This document shows positions 16,862 through 25,743 of a DNA stretch of 64,000 nt, piece by piece. The DNA comes from Sphingobacterium sp. UGAL515B_05 (GTDB taxonomy: Bacteria; Bacteroidota; Bacteroidia; Sphingobacteriales; Sphingobacteriaceae). The stretch is from assembly GCF_033097525.1 (NCBI RefSeq), contig NZ_CP109907.1:6262001-6326000 (forward strand), read 5' to 3'. The first letter of the stretch is position 1. Every line of letters begins with the position of its first letter. The position numbers were made by a program, and so were the translations under genes. The notes beneath the pieces were generated by a model. The model worked only from the letters and a program-made list of their open reading frames with translations, was not told the origin of the DNA and did not search any database.

Positions 16862-19711
16862 ATGAGACATAAAAACATAATTATCAACACATTATCATTA
16901 TTGTCATTAATAATATATTCACAAAAAAGTTCCGCTCAATTTTTTGAAGACAGCCAAGCCCCTTTAAGTCAAAAATGGTATAAGATTGAAACCAAAAATT
17001 TTCAACTTATTTTCCCCGAAGAAATGAAGAGCAAGGCCCCTACCCTAGCTGACCAGGTTAACCGATCGCTGCGTACAACTTCTAGAAATTACAAAATAAC
17101 ACCACGGAAAATTCCATTCATTATCCATAACACGAATCTACAAACGAATGGTTTTGTACAGCTGTCTCCACGTAAATCTGAACTGTACAGCACCGCCGGA
17201 GCAGAGCCAGACAATCAGACCTGGCTACCCAATTTGATCCTGCATGAGTCAAGACACGTAAGTCAATTTGACAAATTGACAGGAAAACTACGCGCCCCAT
17301 TTTTTGAACAATTAGCCCTAGCCTACTATGGACTGACCGTCCCTTCTTGGTATTTCGAAGGGGATGCAACGCTAACTGAAACGATATATTCGGAAGGAGG
17401 AAGAGGAAGATTACCCGCTTTTGAAATGCCAATCAAAGCAAACTTTCAATCGAATCACAACTATAGTTTTAATAAATATTTACTGGGATCCTATAAAGAT
17501 ATTGTCCCGAGTTACTATACAATCGGCTATCTGATGACCTCCACTTTAAAATCAGAATTACCCTCGAATTATGAAGCCGACCTCTTTTCAGAGCTTAACA
17601 AAAAACCGCTATACCCCTATAATATCAATCGCGTTTTAAAGAAAAAAATAGGTGGAAATAGTGCCTATTTATACAACAAAACAATAGCAAATTTAGATGC
17701 CATATGGACTAAAAAAACAAGCGATTATCAATACCAGAAGTACACAGAAATAAACAGAAAAAACAACAATTATTACAACAGCAATTTATTGCCGAAACAT
17801 AAGAATGGTCTAATCTATTTTATTAAACAGAATCCACAAAAGACCAATGCAATTTACGCCTATGATACGGCAACAAACACAGAAAATAGGCTCGTCAAAA
17901 CCGGCATACAGTTGACGCCACATTTTGACGTAAACAGCAATTACATCGTATGGGATGAGCTTCATAAAGATCCACGTTTCAACAAGAGAACATACAGCGT
18001 CATCAATATCATGAATCTCAAAACAGGGAAAATTAACCAGCTCAGCAAACAGACGAGATATTATTCACCTATTTTTAGCCCACTAGACGAAACCATCGCC
18101 TGTGTAGAGGTAGATTTATCCAACGATAGCTATCTGACGCTTATAAGCCTTAAAAACAACACTGTCATCAAACGGATTAAAATAGGCAACGCTGAACAGC
18201 TCCAACATCCGGCTTTCAACGCCGAAGGAGATAAAATAATTGGCATACGTTTGTCCCAATCTGGAACTGCCCTATGTGAAATTGACTTGAATAATAACAA
18301 AATCTCCAACCTAACACCATGGGGTAACCAACAATATGAAAGGCCACAATACCTTTCAGGTATGAAGATCATCACAAAAGCTAACTTCAATGGTATCGAT
18401 AATATCTACACTATTGATCGCTTATCTGGTAAAAAACAGCTAGTGACAAAGGCACAGTTTGGCGCCTTCAACCCTTTTTACGACAAGGATACAAGGCAAT
18501 TATTCTTTAACGATTACCAATACAATGGTTACAAAATCGCCCAAACATCCATAGACACAACATTTGATATCCGTCCCGAAACAGATTATTTTTCGCATTA
18601 CTATAGCACAGCATTAACGAAAGACAGCATAAAAAACATTGCTTCCATCGCAGGAGACACAAGCCAACACTACCAAATTGTTCCTTATAGTGGGCTAGGT
18701 AGAACGTTCAATTTTCATAGCCTTTCGTTAAGCAGCAGTAATTTTGAAAGTTTCGACAATTTTAAACCCGGCGTCTTCTGGTTATCAAACAATATCTTAA
18801 ACACCACACAAATTGCACTGGGATATGAATATGACACCGACATTCGAAAAGGAGTATACTCGGCAGAACTGACCTACAACAAGTACTTCCCAAAATTCTC
18901 ATTACGTTATGAAAACAGAGGGCAAATCGCAGCAGCAAGCATCCCTAATAAACCAGACAGTAGCATCCGCTTCGACTGGCGCGAGCATTATATATCCTCA
19001 CAGATCTCCATCCCACTCTCCTTTTACAGAAGAGACTACGTCTATTCCACTGGATTCAACCTCGCAACAGCTTATCTAAGGCGCTATGATCTTAGCCGAA
19101 CAGATGTCAAAAACTTTAATTACGAGACTGCATTTCCATTAACATATCAGCTTTACCTCAATCGCAATGCGCGTATGGCCAGTATGGATCTCTACCCAAG
19201 ATGGGGGCAAAATTTTAGCGTCACCTATCGGCATACCCCCTTCGAAAACAATGCAAAAGGTGAAATTTTATCAGCACGAACAGTATTTTATCTACCTGGA
19301 TTCATGAGCAATCACGGCTTTCAAATCAGACTGAGTGCCCAAACAGGATCAGGAATTTATCAATATATCAACGATATCCCTTTAGTGAGTGGATTCAGCT
19401 ACTACAAATATGAAAAAATAAAAAACACGGTATTGGTCAACTATCGTTTCCCCATAGCTTATCCCGACCTTGGTTTAGGATCCTTAGCTTATATTAAACG
19501 CGTAAAAGGTGGAATATTTGCCGATTATCAAAACATACACAAACACAGGGAGATTTCACCAAAAAGTTTTGGAGCCTATCTATCGCTTGATTTCAATGCA
19601 TTCAGATACCCACTTCCAGATTTCGAATTCGTCGTTAAGGGCAGCTATATCAATGACAACACGGCAACGCAACGTGTTGTTCCAACATTCAGTTTAAACT
19701 ACACTTATTAG
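16862..19711 (+). CDS. Surface protein: gluzincin-like protease, beta-propeller and beta-barrel
   Basis: The 949-residue protein has an N-terminal signal peptide (about residues 1-25). Residues about 40-300 resemble peptidase MA-like gluzincins. LILHESRHVSQFD provides the HExxH-type zinc site (His-Glu-Ser-Arg-His) and WYFEGDATLTE supplies the downstream Glu. Residues about 330-600 resemble TolB-type beta-propeller repeats. The C-terminal third (about 640-949) looks like an outer-membrane beta-barrel, with many alternating aromatic strands and a final Tyr-Thr-Tyr. Activity and substrate are unknown. It overlaps the convergent hydrolase gene by 4 bases. Confidence 0.75.
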   Translation: MRHKNIIINTLSLLSLIIYSQKSSAQFFEDSQAPLSQKWYKIETKNFQLIFPEEMKSKAPTLADQVNRSLRTTSRNYKITPRKIPFIIHNTNLQTNGFVQLSPRKSELYSTAGAEPDNQTWLPNLILHESRHVSQFDKLTGKLRAPFFEQLALAYYGLTVPSWYFEGDATLTETIYSEGGRGRLPAFEMPIKANFQSNHNYSFNKYLLGSYKDIVPSYYTIGYLMTSTLKSELPSNYEADLFSELNKKPLYPYNINRVLKKKIGGNSAYLYNKTIANLDAIWTKKTSDYQYQKYTEINRKNNNYYNSNLLPKHKNGLIYFIKQNPQKTNAIYAYDTATNTENRLVKTGIQLTPHFDVNSNYIVWDELHKDPRFNKRTYSVINIMNLKTGKINQLSKQTRYYSPIFSPLDETIACVEVDLSNDSYLTLISLKNNTVIKRIKIGNAEQLQHPAFNAEGDKIIGIRLSQSGTALCEIDLNNNKISNLTPWGNQQYERPQYLSGMKIITKANFNGIDNIYTIDRLSGKKQLVTKAQFGAFNPFYDKDTRQLFFNDYQYNGYKIAQTSIDTTFDIRPETDYFSHYYSTALTKDSIKNIASIAGDTSQHYQIVPYSGLGRTFNFHSLSLSSSNFESFDNFKPGVFWLSNNILNTTQIALGYEYDTDIRKGVYSAELTYNKYFPKFSLRYENRGQIAAASIPNKPDSSIRFDWREHYISSQISIPLSFYRRDYVYSTGFNLATAYLRRYDLSRTDVKNFNYETAFPLTYQLYLNRNARMASMDLYPRWGQNFSVTYRHTPFENNAKGEILSARTVFYLPGFMSNHGFQIRLSAQTGSGIYQYINDIPLVSGFSYYKYEKIKNTVLVNYRFPIAYPDLGLGSLAYIKRVKGGIFADYQNIHKHREISPKSFGAYLSLDFNAFRYPLPDFEFVVKGSYINDNTATQRVVPTFSLNYTY

Positions 19712-20562
19712 GGATGAATAGCCCAGTTAAAATTCAGTGCCAAGGCATAATGATCCGACAGAGGCAGCCCTTTCATATTGGTGAATAGGTTATTTTCTAT
19801 ATTATAATCCCGGGCAGCAAGACTTAGGTGACTGCTGCTCCGGTAAAGAATCTTATCGATAGATTCGCTTTGATTACCGATAGACAACATATGTGGAGGC
19901 TTAAACTCATGTCGCACCTCTGGCACTAAACCTCCATTTTCGAGCTCAACCCAGCTGTCAACCAAAGCTGTGGAATCCATAAAATCATGCAGGTTATCAT
20001 CACAAAAACTATAATGGGCATTAAAGTCACCCATGACAATAAGCGGCTTATCGCTCGAATGTTCCCCGATATAATCACGTAACTGATTGAGATTATCTCG
20101 ACGTGCGCTTGAAGCTTTCCTGCTATTCTGCGCATTCGCATGAACGTTATAAACATCCAACCAGACTTCAGGAACGATTTCTACCTGAACTAAGGTAAAG
20201 CCCTTCGGTGTTAGAAAATCTGCTCCCGTACGTTTCTTCCAGGGCACACGAACAACATCGGTCATTGGAAAATGAGACAAGGTATTGAGACCATCACCAA
20301 AGGGAACACGTCCCTTGGTTTTCGTGCGATAGGGATGTGAATTCCCACCCCAATATAAACTTCTATTATAATTGAAATCCTCCTGTACATTAACAATATC
20401 AAAAGGATTGATCTTCTTTCCAATTTCAGCAATACTTCTACTTCTACCTGTAATCGCAGAAGAAATAATCCCGGGCAAGCCCGCGACATTATACGTCAGT
20501 ACCGAAAAAAAACCAGAACTACCTTTTTCTTTACTCTTATTAGCATCCATCAATATCTGCAT
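19708..20562 (-). CDS. Endonuclease/exonuclease/phosphatase-fold hydrolase
   Basis: The 284-residue protein shows the DNase I-like superfamily motifs: LTYNVAGLPG near residue 22, NVQEDFNYN with the metal-binding Glu (about 57-65), VMGDFNAHYS (about 176-185) and the C-terminal SDHYALALNF with the catalytic Asp-His. This superfamily includes nucleases, sphingomyelinases and inositol phosphatases. The NVQED form (rather than LQE) is seen in the sphingomyelinase-like and eukaryote-like branch. There is no obvious signal peptide, so the cell location is unclear. The substrate is not determined. Confidence 0.85.
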   Translation of the reverse strand: MQILMDANKSKEKGSSGFFSVLTYNVAGLPGIISSAITGRSRSIAEIGKKINPFDIVNVQEDFNYNRSLYWGGNSHPYRTKTKGRVPFGDGLNTLSHFPMTDVVRVPWKKRTGADFLTPKGFTLVQVEIVPEVWLDVYNVHANAQNSRKASSARRDNLNQLRDYIGEHSSDKPLIVMGDFNAHYSFCDDNLHDFMDSTALVDSWVELENGGLVPEVRHEFKPPHMLSIGNQSESIDKILYRSSSHLSLAARDYNIENNLFTNMKGLPLSDHYALALNFNWAIHP

Positions 20563-20694
20563 ATATAACCCATGTCATGATAAATTTAGCAAATACAATA
20601 AAAACTCACCAGTACTACACAAACATTTACCAGATAATTGATTTAATCTGACATTACATCAATAGTTTAGTACATAATACAGATCTTTTTTAAT

Positions 20695-20726
20695 AAAAAA
20701 GGGACAACATATCGTTGTCCCTTTTC
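20695..20726 (-). terminator. Terminator of pgk
   Basis: Stem AAAGGGACAAC/GTTGTCCCTTT with a 5-base loop and T6 on the minus strand lies 18 bases after the pgk stop. Confidence 0.9.
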
Positions 20727-20743
20727 TAAAAATTTGAATTATA

Positions 20744-21934
20744 TTAATCTTCAAGTGCCTTCACCCCTGGAAGAACTTTTCCTTCCATGTATTCCAAAAG
20801 CGCACCACCACCGGTACTGACGTAACTTACATCCTCAGACATACCAAATTTACTTACCGCAGCAGCAGAATCCCCCCCTCCTATTAAAGAGAACGCACCA
20901 TTCTTCGTTGCTTCTACAACAGCATCAGCCACAGCTTTGGTACCCTTAGCAAAGGTATCAAATTCAAAAACACCCATCGGACCATTCCAAAGAACTGTCT
21001 TAGAATTTTTGATGATCGCTGCGAAATTTGCTGCAGACTCCTGCCCGATATCAAGACCTTGCAAATCTGCCGGAATTTGATCATTTGGTCCATCATATAC
21101 ATTGGCATCGTTTGAAAATGCGTCTGCAATCTGAGCATCCGTAGGAATAACCAGGTTAACACCTTTTTCCTTCGCTTTTTTTACCAACTCATTCGCTAAA
21201 TCAAGTTTATCGATCTCAACCAATGATTGACCAATTTCACCGCCTCTAGCTTTGATAAACGTATAAGCCATGCCTCCACCAATCAAAAGATTGTCAACTT
21301 TATCCAATAAGGCCTCAATTAGCTGAATTTTATCAGAAACTTTCGCACCTCCCATAATAGCCGTAAAAGGTCTAACCGGATTATTCAATACTTTCTCCGC
21401 ATTTCCGACCTCAGCTGCCATCAGGTAACCGCTATATTTAGCCCCTGGGAAGAATTGTGCTACAATTGCTGTCGAAGCATGAGCTCTGTGCGCTGTACCG
21501 AAAGCATCGTTTACATAGACATTTCCCAATTTGGACAACTTCTCTGCAAACTCAGCATCTCCCTTTTCTTCTTCTTTATAGAAGCGAAGGTTTTCAAGCA
21601 ATAAAACCTGGCCAGCTTGTAAAGCTGCAGCCTTTTCTACAGCCTCTGCACCGATACAATCATTGGCAAACTGAACATCAGTACCTAAAACCTGCGAAAG
21701 ATGAGCAACAATATGTTTTAATGAATACTTATCAGTAGGACCATCTTTTGGCCTTCCTAAGTGGGACATCAATATCACGCTTCCACCATCATTCAAAATC
21801 TTCTTTATTGTAGGAGCCGCTCCCTGGATACGATTATCATCCGTAATATTGAAATTTTCATCCAAAGGCACGTTGAAATCCACACGTACCAAGGCTTTTT
21901 TACCTGCAAAATTTAAATCGTCTACTGTTTTCAT
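20744..21934 (-). CDS. pgk: Phosphoglycerate kinase
   Basis: The 396-residue protein transfers phosphate from 1,3-bisphosphoglycerate to ADP in glycolysis. It contains VRVDFNVPLD (residues 17-26), the substrate-binding SHLGRPKDGP, LLENLRFYKEE, AFGTAHRAHAST, IMGGAKVSDKI, the ATP-site NGPMGVFEF and the C-terminal GGGDSAAAV and STGGGA loops. The length is normal for a bacterial enzyme. It is a stand-alone gene with its own terminator, not part of a gap operon here. Confidence 0.98.
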   Translation of the reverse strand: MKTVDDLNFAGKKALVRVDFNVPLDENFNITDDNRIQGAAPTIKKILNDGGSVILMSHLGRPKDGPTDKYSLKHIVAHLSQVLGTDVQFANDCIGAEAVEKAAALQAGQVLLLENLRFYKEEEKGDAEFAEKLSKLGNVYVNDAFGTAHRAHASTAIVAQFFPGAKYSGYLMAAEVGNAEKVLNNPVRPFTAIMGGAKVSDKIQLIEALLDKVDNLLIGGGMAYTFIKARGGEIGQSLVEIDKLDLANELVKKAKEKGVNLVIPTDAQIADAFSNDANVYDGPNDQIPADLQGLDIGQESAANFAAIIKNSKTVLWNGPMGVFEFDTFAKGTKAVADAVVEATKNGAFSLIGGGDSAAAVSKFGMSEDVSYVSTGGGALLEYMEGKVLPGVKALED

Positions 21935-22150
21935 TATGTAACTTTATTGATTTGGGATTAGGTCGTTTTGTCAAACGAACAGCTAAATATAAAAAAAAGC
22001 ATTTGCTTTCATTGGAAATAATTATTTATTAATGGCAATTCTTACCTTGGATCGAACTACTCGTCACACAACGTAAGAATTACCTCCATCGTGATAAACC
22101 ATAATAATCTACAACCATCCGACGATTGGACTCCCTTTGCGAATCAATTG

Positions 22151-23917
22151 CTAGTGAATCTCAACGCTATAAGGCAATCTCGCCTGCACACCCGTCTGTG
22201 CTGTAGCTTTTTTCATGACATCAAAATAACGATAGTATTCGCCCATTTGCTCTTTTGCAACCCAAACTTGGACTTTTTCTTTTGAATTATTCAATATTGA
22301 GGTAAAAGGATCCTCTTTCTCCGGATACTGGGACACCTTGTATTTGCTCAAGTTGGCCTTTTTAGCGGCAGCCTGAATAGCGGCATCCAAGTTTCCGAGA
22401 CGGTCAACCAATTTATTATTCAATCCTTGCGCACCGGTCCAAACTCTTCCCTGCCCAATACTATCAACATCAGCAATGGATAATTTACGGCCGTCTGCAA
22501 CAACTTTCGTAAATGTACCATATACTTTATCAACTTCCCGCTGGATGATATCCCTTTCTTCCGCTGTCAACGGGCGATCAAAAGAAGTCATCAAATCCGC
22601 AAACTTACCCGTTTTTACACCATCGTAATGTACTCCAATCTTATTGTTCATCAGATTTTGGAAATTAGGAATCACGCCAAATACGCCAATAGATCCTGTA
22701 ATCGTAGTAGGTTCGGCAAATATCGAATCCGCTGCCGCTGAGATATAGTACCCTCCCGATGCAGCTAAATCTCCCATGGAAACGATGACAGGCTTCACTT
22801 TCTTGGTCAAGATAACTTCCCGCCAAATAATATCTGAAGCCAAAGCAGACCCTCCCGGTGAATTAACACGCAAAACAACAGCTTTGACTGCATCATCTTC
22901 TCTTAATTTTCGTAGTTCGCGGGAGAATTTATCACCGCCGATTTGGCCAGGTCCAGTACCCTCACCGTCAACAATTTCTCCAGCAGCATAAAGAACTGCG
23001 ACTTCAGATCCACTCGCATCGTCTTTTACCTTTTTATTATAATCCAGTAGAGAAACAAACGATATTTCATCTTTTTCCGAAATTTTCAAACGTTTTCTCA
23101 AGTCTGACAAAAGTTCGTCTTTATACAGCTTGGCATCCGCAAGCTTATATTTAACCGCATCGTCCGCATCCCGAACGCGATAGTCATTTGCTATAGCCCG
23201 TAATGAATCGGCAGCAATATTTCTGCTCGCTGCTATTTCATTAATAAAAGTACTGTATATACTTCCCAAATATGATGTTACCTGCAAACGATTGGGATCA
23301 CTCATTTTATTCAAAAAGTAAGGTTCAACAGCACTTTTAAATGTACCTACCTTCACAATCTGCATCTCTACTCCAACCTTATCCAAGAGGTCTTTATAGA
23401 ACATCGTAGAACTTGCCAAGCCTCTGAAATCAATCGTTCCTTGTGGATTAACATATACTTTATCAGCGATGCTCGCTACATAATAGGCCTTTTGGTCATA
23501 CCCGGCATTATAAGCAACAACAAATTTGCCGGTTTTCTTAAAGGCCAAAAGTTCGTCCCTGACTTCCTTTAAGCTCGCAAAACCAACTCCGATATGACTA
23601 GCATCTAAATAGATCCCTTTAATATTCCCATCCGTAGCTGCATACTTGATCCTCGCCAAAATATCGTCCAACCCAATATTTTTAGTAGAATAACCTGGAA
23701 GATTAAGACTACCCAAAGGATTCGCTTCACTTCGCTCTGTAATATCATAATCAAAAGATAGGTATAAAACCGAGTTGCTTTTAACAACAATCTCCTGATC
23801 AGAGGACGCCGAGCTGATAATCGCCCCAATTATCCCCATCAAAACAATAAACAACACAACAAAAGAGATCACAATCCCCGTAATTGTTGCCAGTACGTAC
23901 TTAAAAAATGATTTCAT
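22151..23917 (-). CDS. sppA: Signal peptide peptidase SppA, long (67K) type
   Basis: The 588-residue protein begins with an N-terminal membrane anchor (about residues 8-33). It contains tandem SppA/ClpP-fold domains, as in the E. coli 67-kDa form. The C-terminal domain shows the catalytic Ser in GDLAASGGYYISAAAD. The general-base Lys is expected in the N-terminal domain, near YNAGYDQKAYYVAS. VLRVNSPGGSALASDIIW marks the second domain. It degrades cleaved signal peptides at the inner membrane. The gene stands alone. Confidence 0.95.
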   Translation of the reverse strand: MKSFFKYVLATITGIVISFVVLFIVLMGIIGAIISSASSDQEIVVKSNSVLYLSFDYDITERSEANPLGSLNLPGYSTKNIGLDDILARIKYAATDGNIKGIYLDASHIGVGFASLKEVRDELLAFKKTGKFVVAYNAGYDQKAYYVASIADKVYVNPQGTIDFRGLASSTMFYKDLLDKVGVEMQIVKVGTFKSAVEPYFLNKMSDPNRLQVTSYLGSIYSTFINEIAASRNIAADSLRAIANDYRVRDADDAVKYKLADAKLYKDELLSDLRKRLKISEKDEISFVSLLDYNKKVKDDASGSEVAVLYAAGEIVDGEGTGPGQIGGDKFSRELRKLREDDAVKAVVLRVNSPGGSALASDIIWREVILTKKVKPVIVSMGDLAASGGYYISAAADSIFAEPTTITGSIGVFGVIPNFQNLMNNKIGVHYDGVKTGKFADLMTSFDRPLTAEERDIIQREVDKVYGTFTKVVADGRKLSIADVDSIGQGRVWTGAQGLNNKLVDRLGNLDAAIQAAAKKANLSKYKVSQYPEKEDPFTSILNNSKEKVQVWVAKEQMGEYYRYFDVMKKATAQTGVQARLPYSVEIH

Positions 23918-24158
23918 ATTTTGTAATTAAATCCGATCCATAAGATATCTTCCAAGAGAAAGACCTATTTTTCACTAAAGGTAAGGCAATATTTTTTATT
24001 CACCCAGTCTTTTATTTCATCTACACCACATTTTATTCGCGAAATTAAGGAGCCTAGCCTGAAAGAAATCTACCTATCCAAAGATCATCAATACCCTAAA
24101 TCCAAAGAAATAGCCGAAATTCAAACAACTAAGTTCCCCAAAAGCTTAATTTAGCATT

Positions 24159-24662
24159 ATGAATAAGATTTATATACTTTTGGGCACTAACCTCGGAGAC
24201 CGTTTTCAACAGCTTGATCTAGCGAGAAAACAACTTGAAACACACGTTGGAGAAATTATTGAAGTTTCTTCGATTTATGAAACAGCGGCCTGGGGAGTTG
24301 AGGACCAACCAGCCTTTTTGAATCAGGTCGTTTTAGTAGCGTCCGAGTTACAGCCTTCGGCATGTTTAAATCTAACACAACATATCGAACAGGAATTAGG
24401 ACGTATCCGCATAAAAAAATGGGGTGAAAGAGTAATTGACATCGATATACTCTACTTTAATCAGGAAATCATCGACTTGCCCGCACTGCAGATCCCACAC
24501 CCTTATATCGCCGAACGGAAGTTCACACTCGAACCATTGGTAGAAATAGCTCCGGGCTATATCCATCCCGTTTACAAAAAAAATAACGTATATTTATTGG
24601 ATAAATGCAAAGACGACTTACCCGTAAAGAAAATTAGCGACGATGAACCATATCGACATTGA
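24159..24662 (+). CDS. folK: 2-amino-4-hydroxy-6-hydroxymethyldihydropteridine pyrophosphokinase
   Basis: The 167-residue protein catalyses ATP-dependent pyrophosphorylation of the pterin in folate synthesis. It shows the N-terminal LLGTNLGDR, the YETAAWGVEDQPAFLNQV loop, VIDIDILYF (metal-binding Asp-Ile-Asp) and PHPYIAERKFTLEPLVEIAP, all diagnostic of FolK. It overlaps the Hpt gene by 20 bases, so the two are translationally close. Confidence 0.96.
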   Translation: MNKIYILLGTNLGDRFQQLDLARKQLETHVGEIIEVSSIYETAAWGVEDQPAFLNQVVLVASELQPSACLNLTQHIEQELGRIRIKKWGERVIDIDILYFNQEIIDLPALQIPHPYIAERKFTLEPLVEIAPGYIHPVYKKNNVYLLDKCKDDLPVKKISDDEPYRH

Positions 24663-24987
24663 ACTGATCCGCCAAAACATGTTTGACAACCACGAATTAA
24701 TCAAACAATTTGTATCCATGTATCTTATCCAAACACCTGTGGATCTCGACAAGCTCCGACACGCGGTAGCTGAAGGTGATCTTCAAAAGATTGGTGATAC
24801 AGCCCATCATATCAAACCGACAATGGACTATATCGGTGCCTTTCACTTAAAAGAAAAATTTGAGGAATTAGAGACCAATGCAAAAAATGAAGAGTCTCTC
24901 GAGGGCCTTCAGGCCACCTTCGATATTATAGATATCGAAATGAAAGAGCTCCTGTTTGAATTGGAACAATATGAAAAAACGATCTAA
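24643..24987 (+). CDS. Histidine phosphotransfer (Hpt) domain protein
   Basis: The 114-residue protein is a single Hpt four-helix domain. The conserved phospho-accepting His is His56, in AHHIKPTMDYIG (the usual form is HxLKG). Hpt proteins relay phosphate between hybrid sensor kinases and response regulators. No sensor or regulator is encoded nearby, so its partners must be elsewhere. The start lies inside folK. The 3' end forms half of a terminator shared with the convergent pssA gene. Confidence 0.88.
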   Translation: MNHIDIELIRQNMFDNHELIKQFVSMYLIQTPVDLDKLRHAVAEGDLQKIGDTAHHIKPTMDYIGAFHLKEKFEELETNAKNEESLEGLQATFDIIDIEMKELLFELEQYEKTI

Positions 24988-25006
24988 ACCAGATCGTTTT
25001 TTTTAT
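24974..25006. terminator. Bidirectional terminator embedded in two gene ends
   Basis: Stem AAAAAACGATCT/AGATCGTTTTTT with loop AAACC spans the stop codons of the Hpt and pssA genes, which overlap by four bases. A/T runs on both sides allow use in either direction. Confidence 0.85.
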
Positions 25007-25670
25007 TGAAATGCAATGCCGATAATAGGAAATATAAAACTAAAATAATCGGTAAAGCCATAAATTGACCAACAACAAACAAGATCAACGTCATGATCAA
25101 AAATATAAAGCGAAACTTATTCGTTTTCCAGTCCATCGAACTAAATTTCATCGAAAACAACCTAATTTCACTCACCAATAGATAACTGGTTAGAAGAATA
25201 CTAACGATTAATACAATCGGATTTAAAACCAATTGCGGGTACTTGTCTGCAATATAAGGCAGTGAAAGTACATAAAATGTATTCATTGGCGTATTCAAGC
25301 CAATGAAATCAGAAGTTTGACGCTCATCCAGGTTAAACTTTGCTAAACGTAAGGCCGAGAAAACAGTAATGATAAACCCTAGATAAGGCAACAGAGAGCC
25401 ATCAGGAAACACCTTTGTCAATAAAGTAAACATAATTGTCCCGGGTAAAAAACCGAAACTGACCATATCGGCCAACGAATCAAGCTCTTTTCCGATTGGT
25501 GATTTAACATGAAGAAGCCGCGCCACCATTCCGTCAAAAAAATCGAATATCCCGGACGCAAAGACACAAATAGTAACCACTTGAATATTGCCTTGCAATG
25601 CCATCAATACAGCGATACAGCCACTAAATAAATTTAGGCAAGTCAGTAGATTTGGGATATGTTTTTTCAT
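24984..25670 (-). CDS. pssA: CDP-diacylglycerol-serine O-phosphatidyltransferase
   Basis: The 228-residue integral membrane protein carries the CDP-alcohol phosphatidyltransferase motif DGx2ARx8Gx3Dx3D, read here as DGMVARLLHVKSPIGKELDS continuing to LAD. It has about six membrane helices. It makes phosphatidylserine, the precursor of phosphatidylethanolamine. The serine-specific assignment rests on the family appearance and the start NLLTCLNLFSGC, which is typical of PssA. It is convergent with the Hpt gene. Confidence 0.92.
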   Translation of the reverse strand: MKKHIPNLLTCLNLFSGCIAVLMALQGNIQVVTICVFASGIFDFFDGMVARLLHVKSPIGKELDSLADMVSFGFLPGTIMFTLLTKVFPDGSLLPYLGFIITVFSALRLAKFNLDERQTSDFIGLNTPMNTFYVLSLPYIADKYPQLVLNPIVLIVSILLTSYLLVSEIRLFSMKFSSMDWKTNKFRFIFLIMTLILFVVGQFMALPIILVLYFLLSALHFNKKNDLV

Positions 25671-25687
25671 TTACAGGATCTATTTTA

Positions 25688-25721
25688 TAAAAAAAGCCAT
25701 CATTCGATTAAAATGATGGCT
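25688..25721 (-). terminator. Terminator of rho
   Basis: Stem AGCCATCATT/AATGATGGCT followed by T7 on the minus strand, 22 bases after the rho stop. Confidence 0.9.
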
Positions 25722-25743
25722 AAAATATCAAAATTTGATGGGA

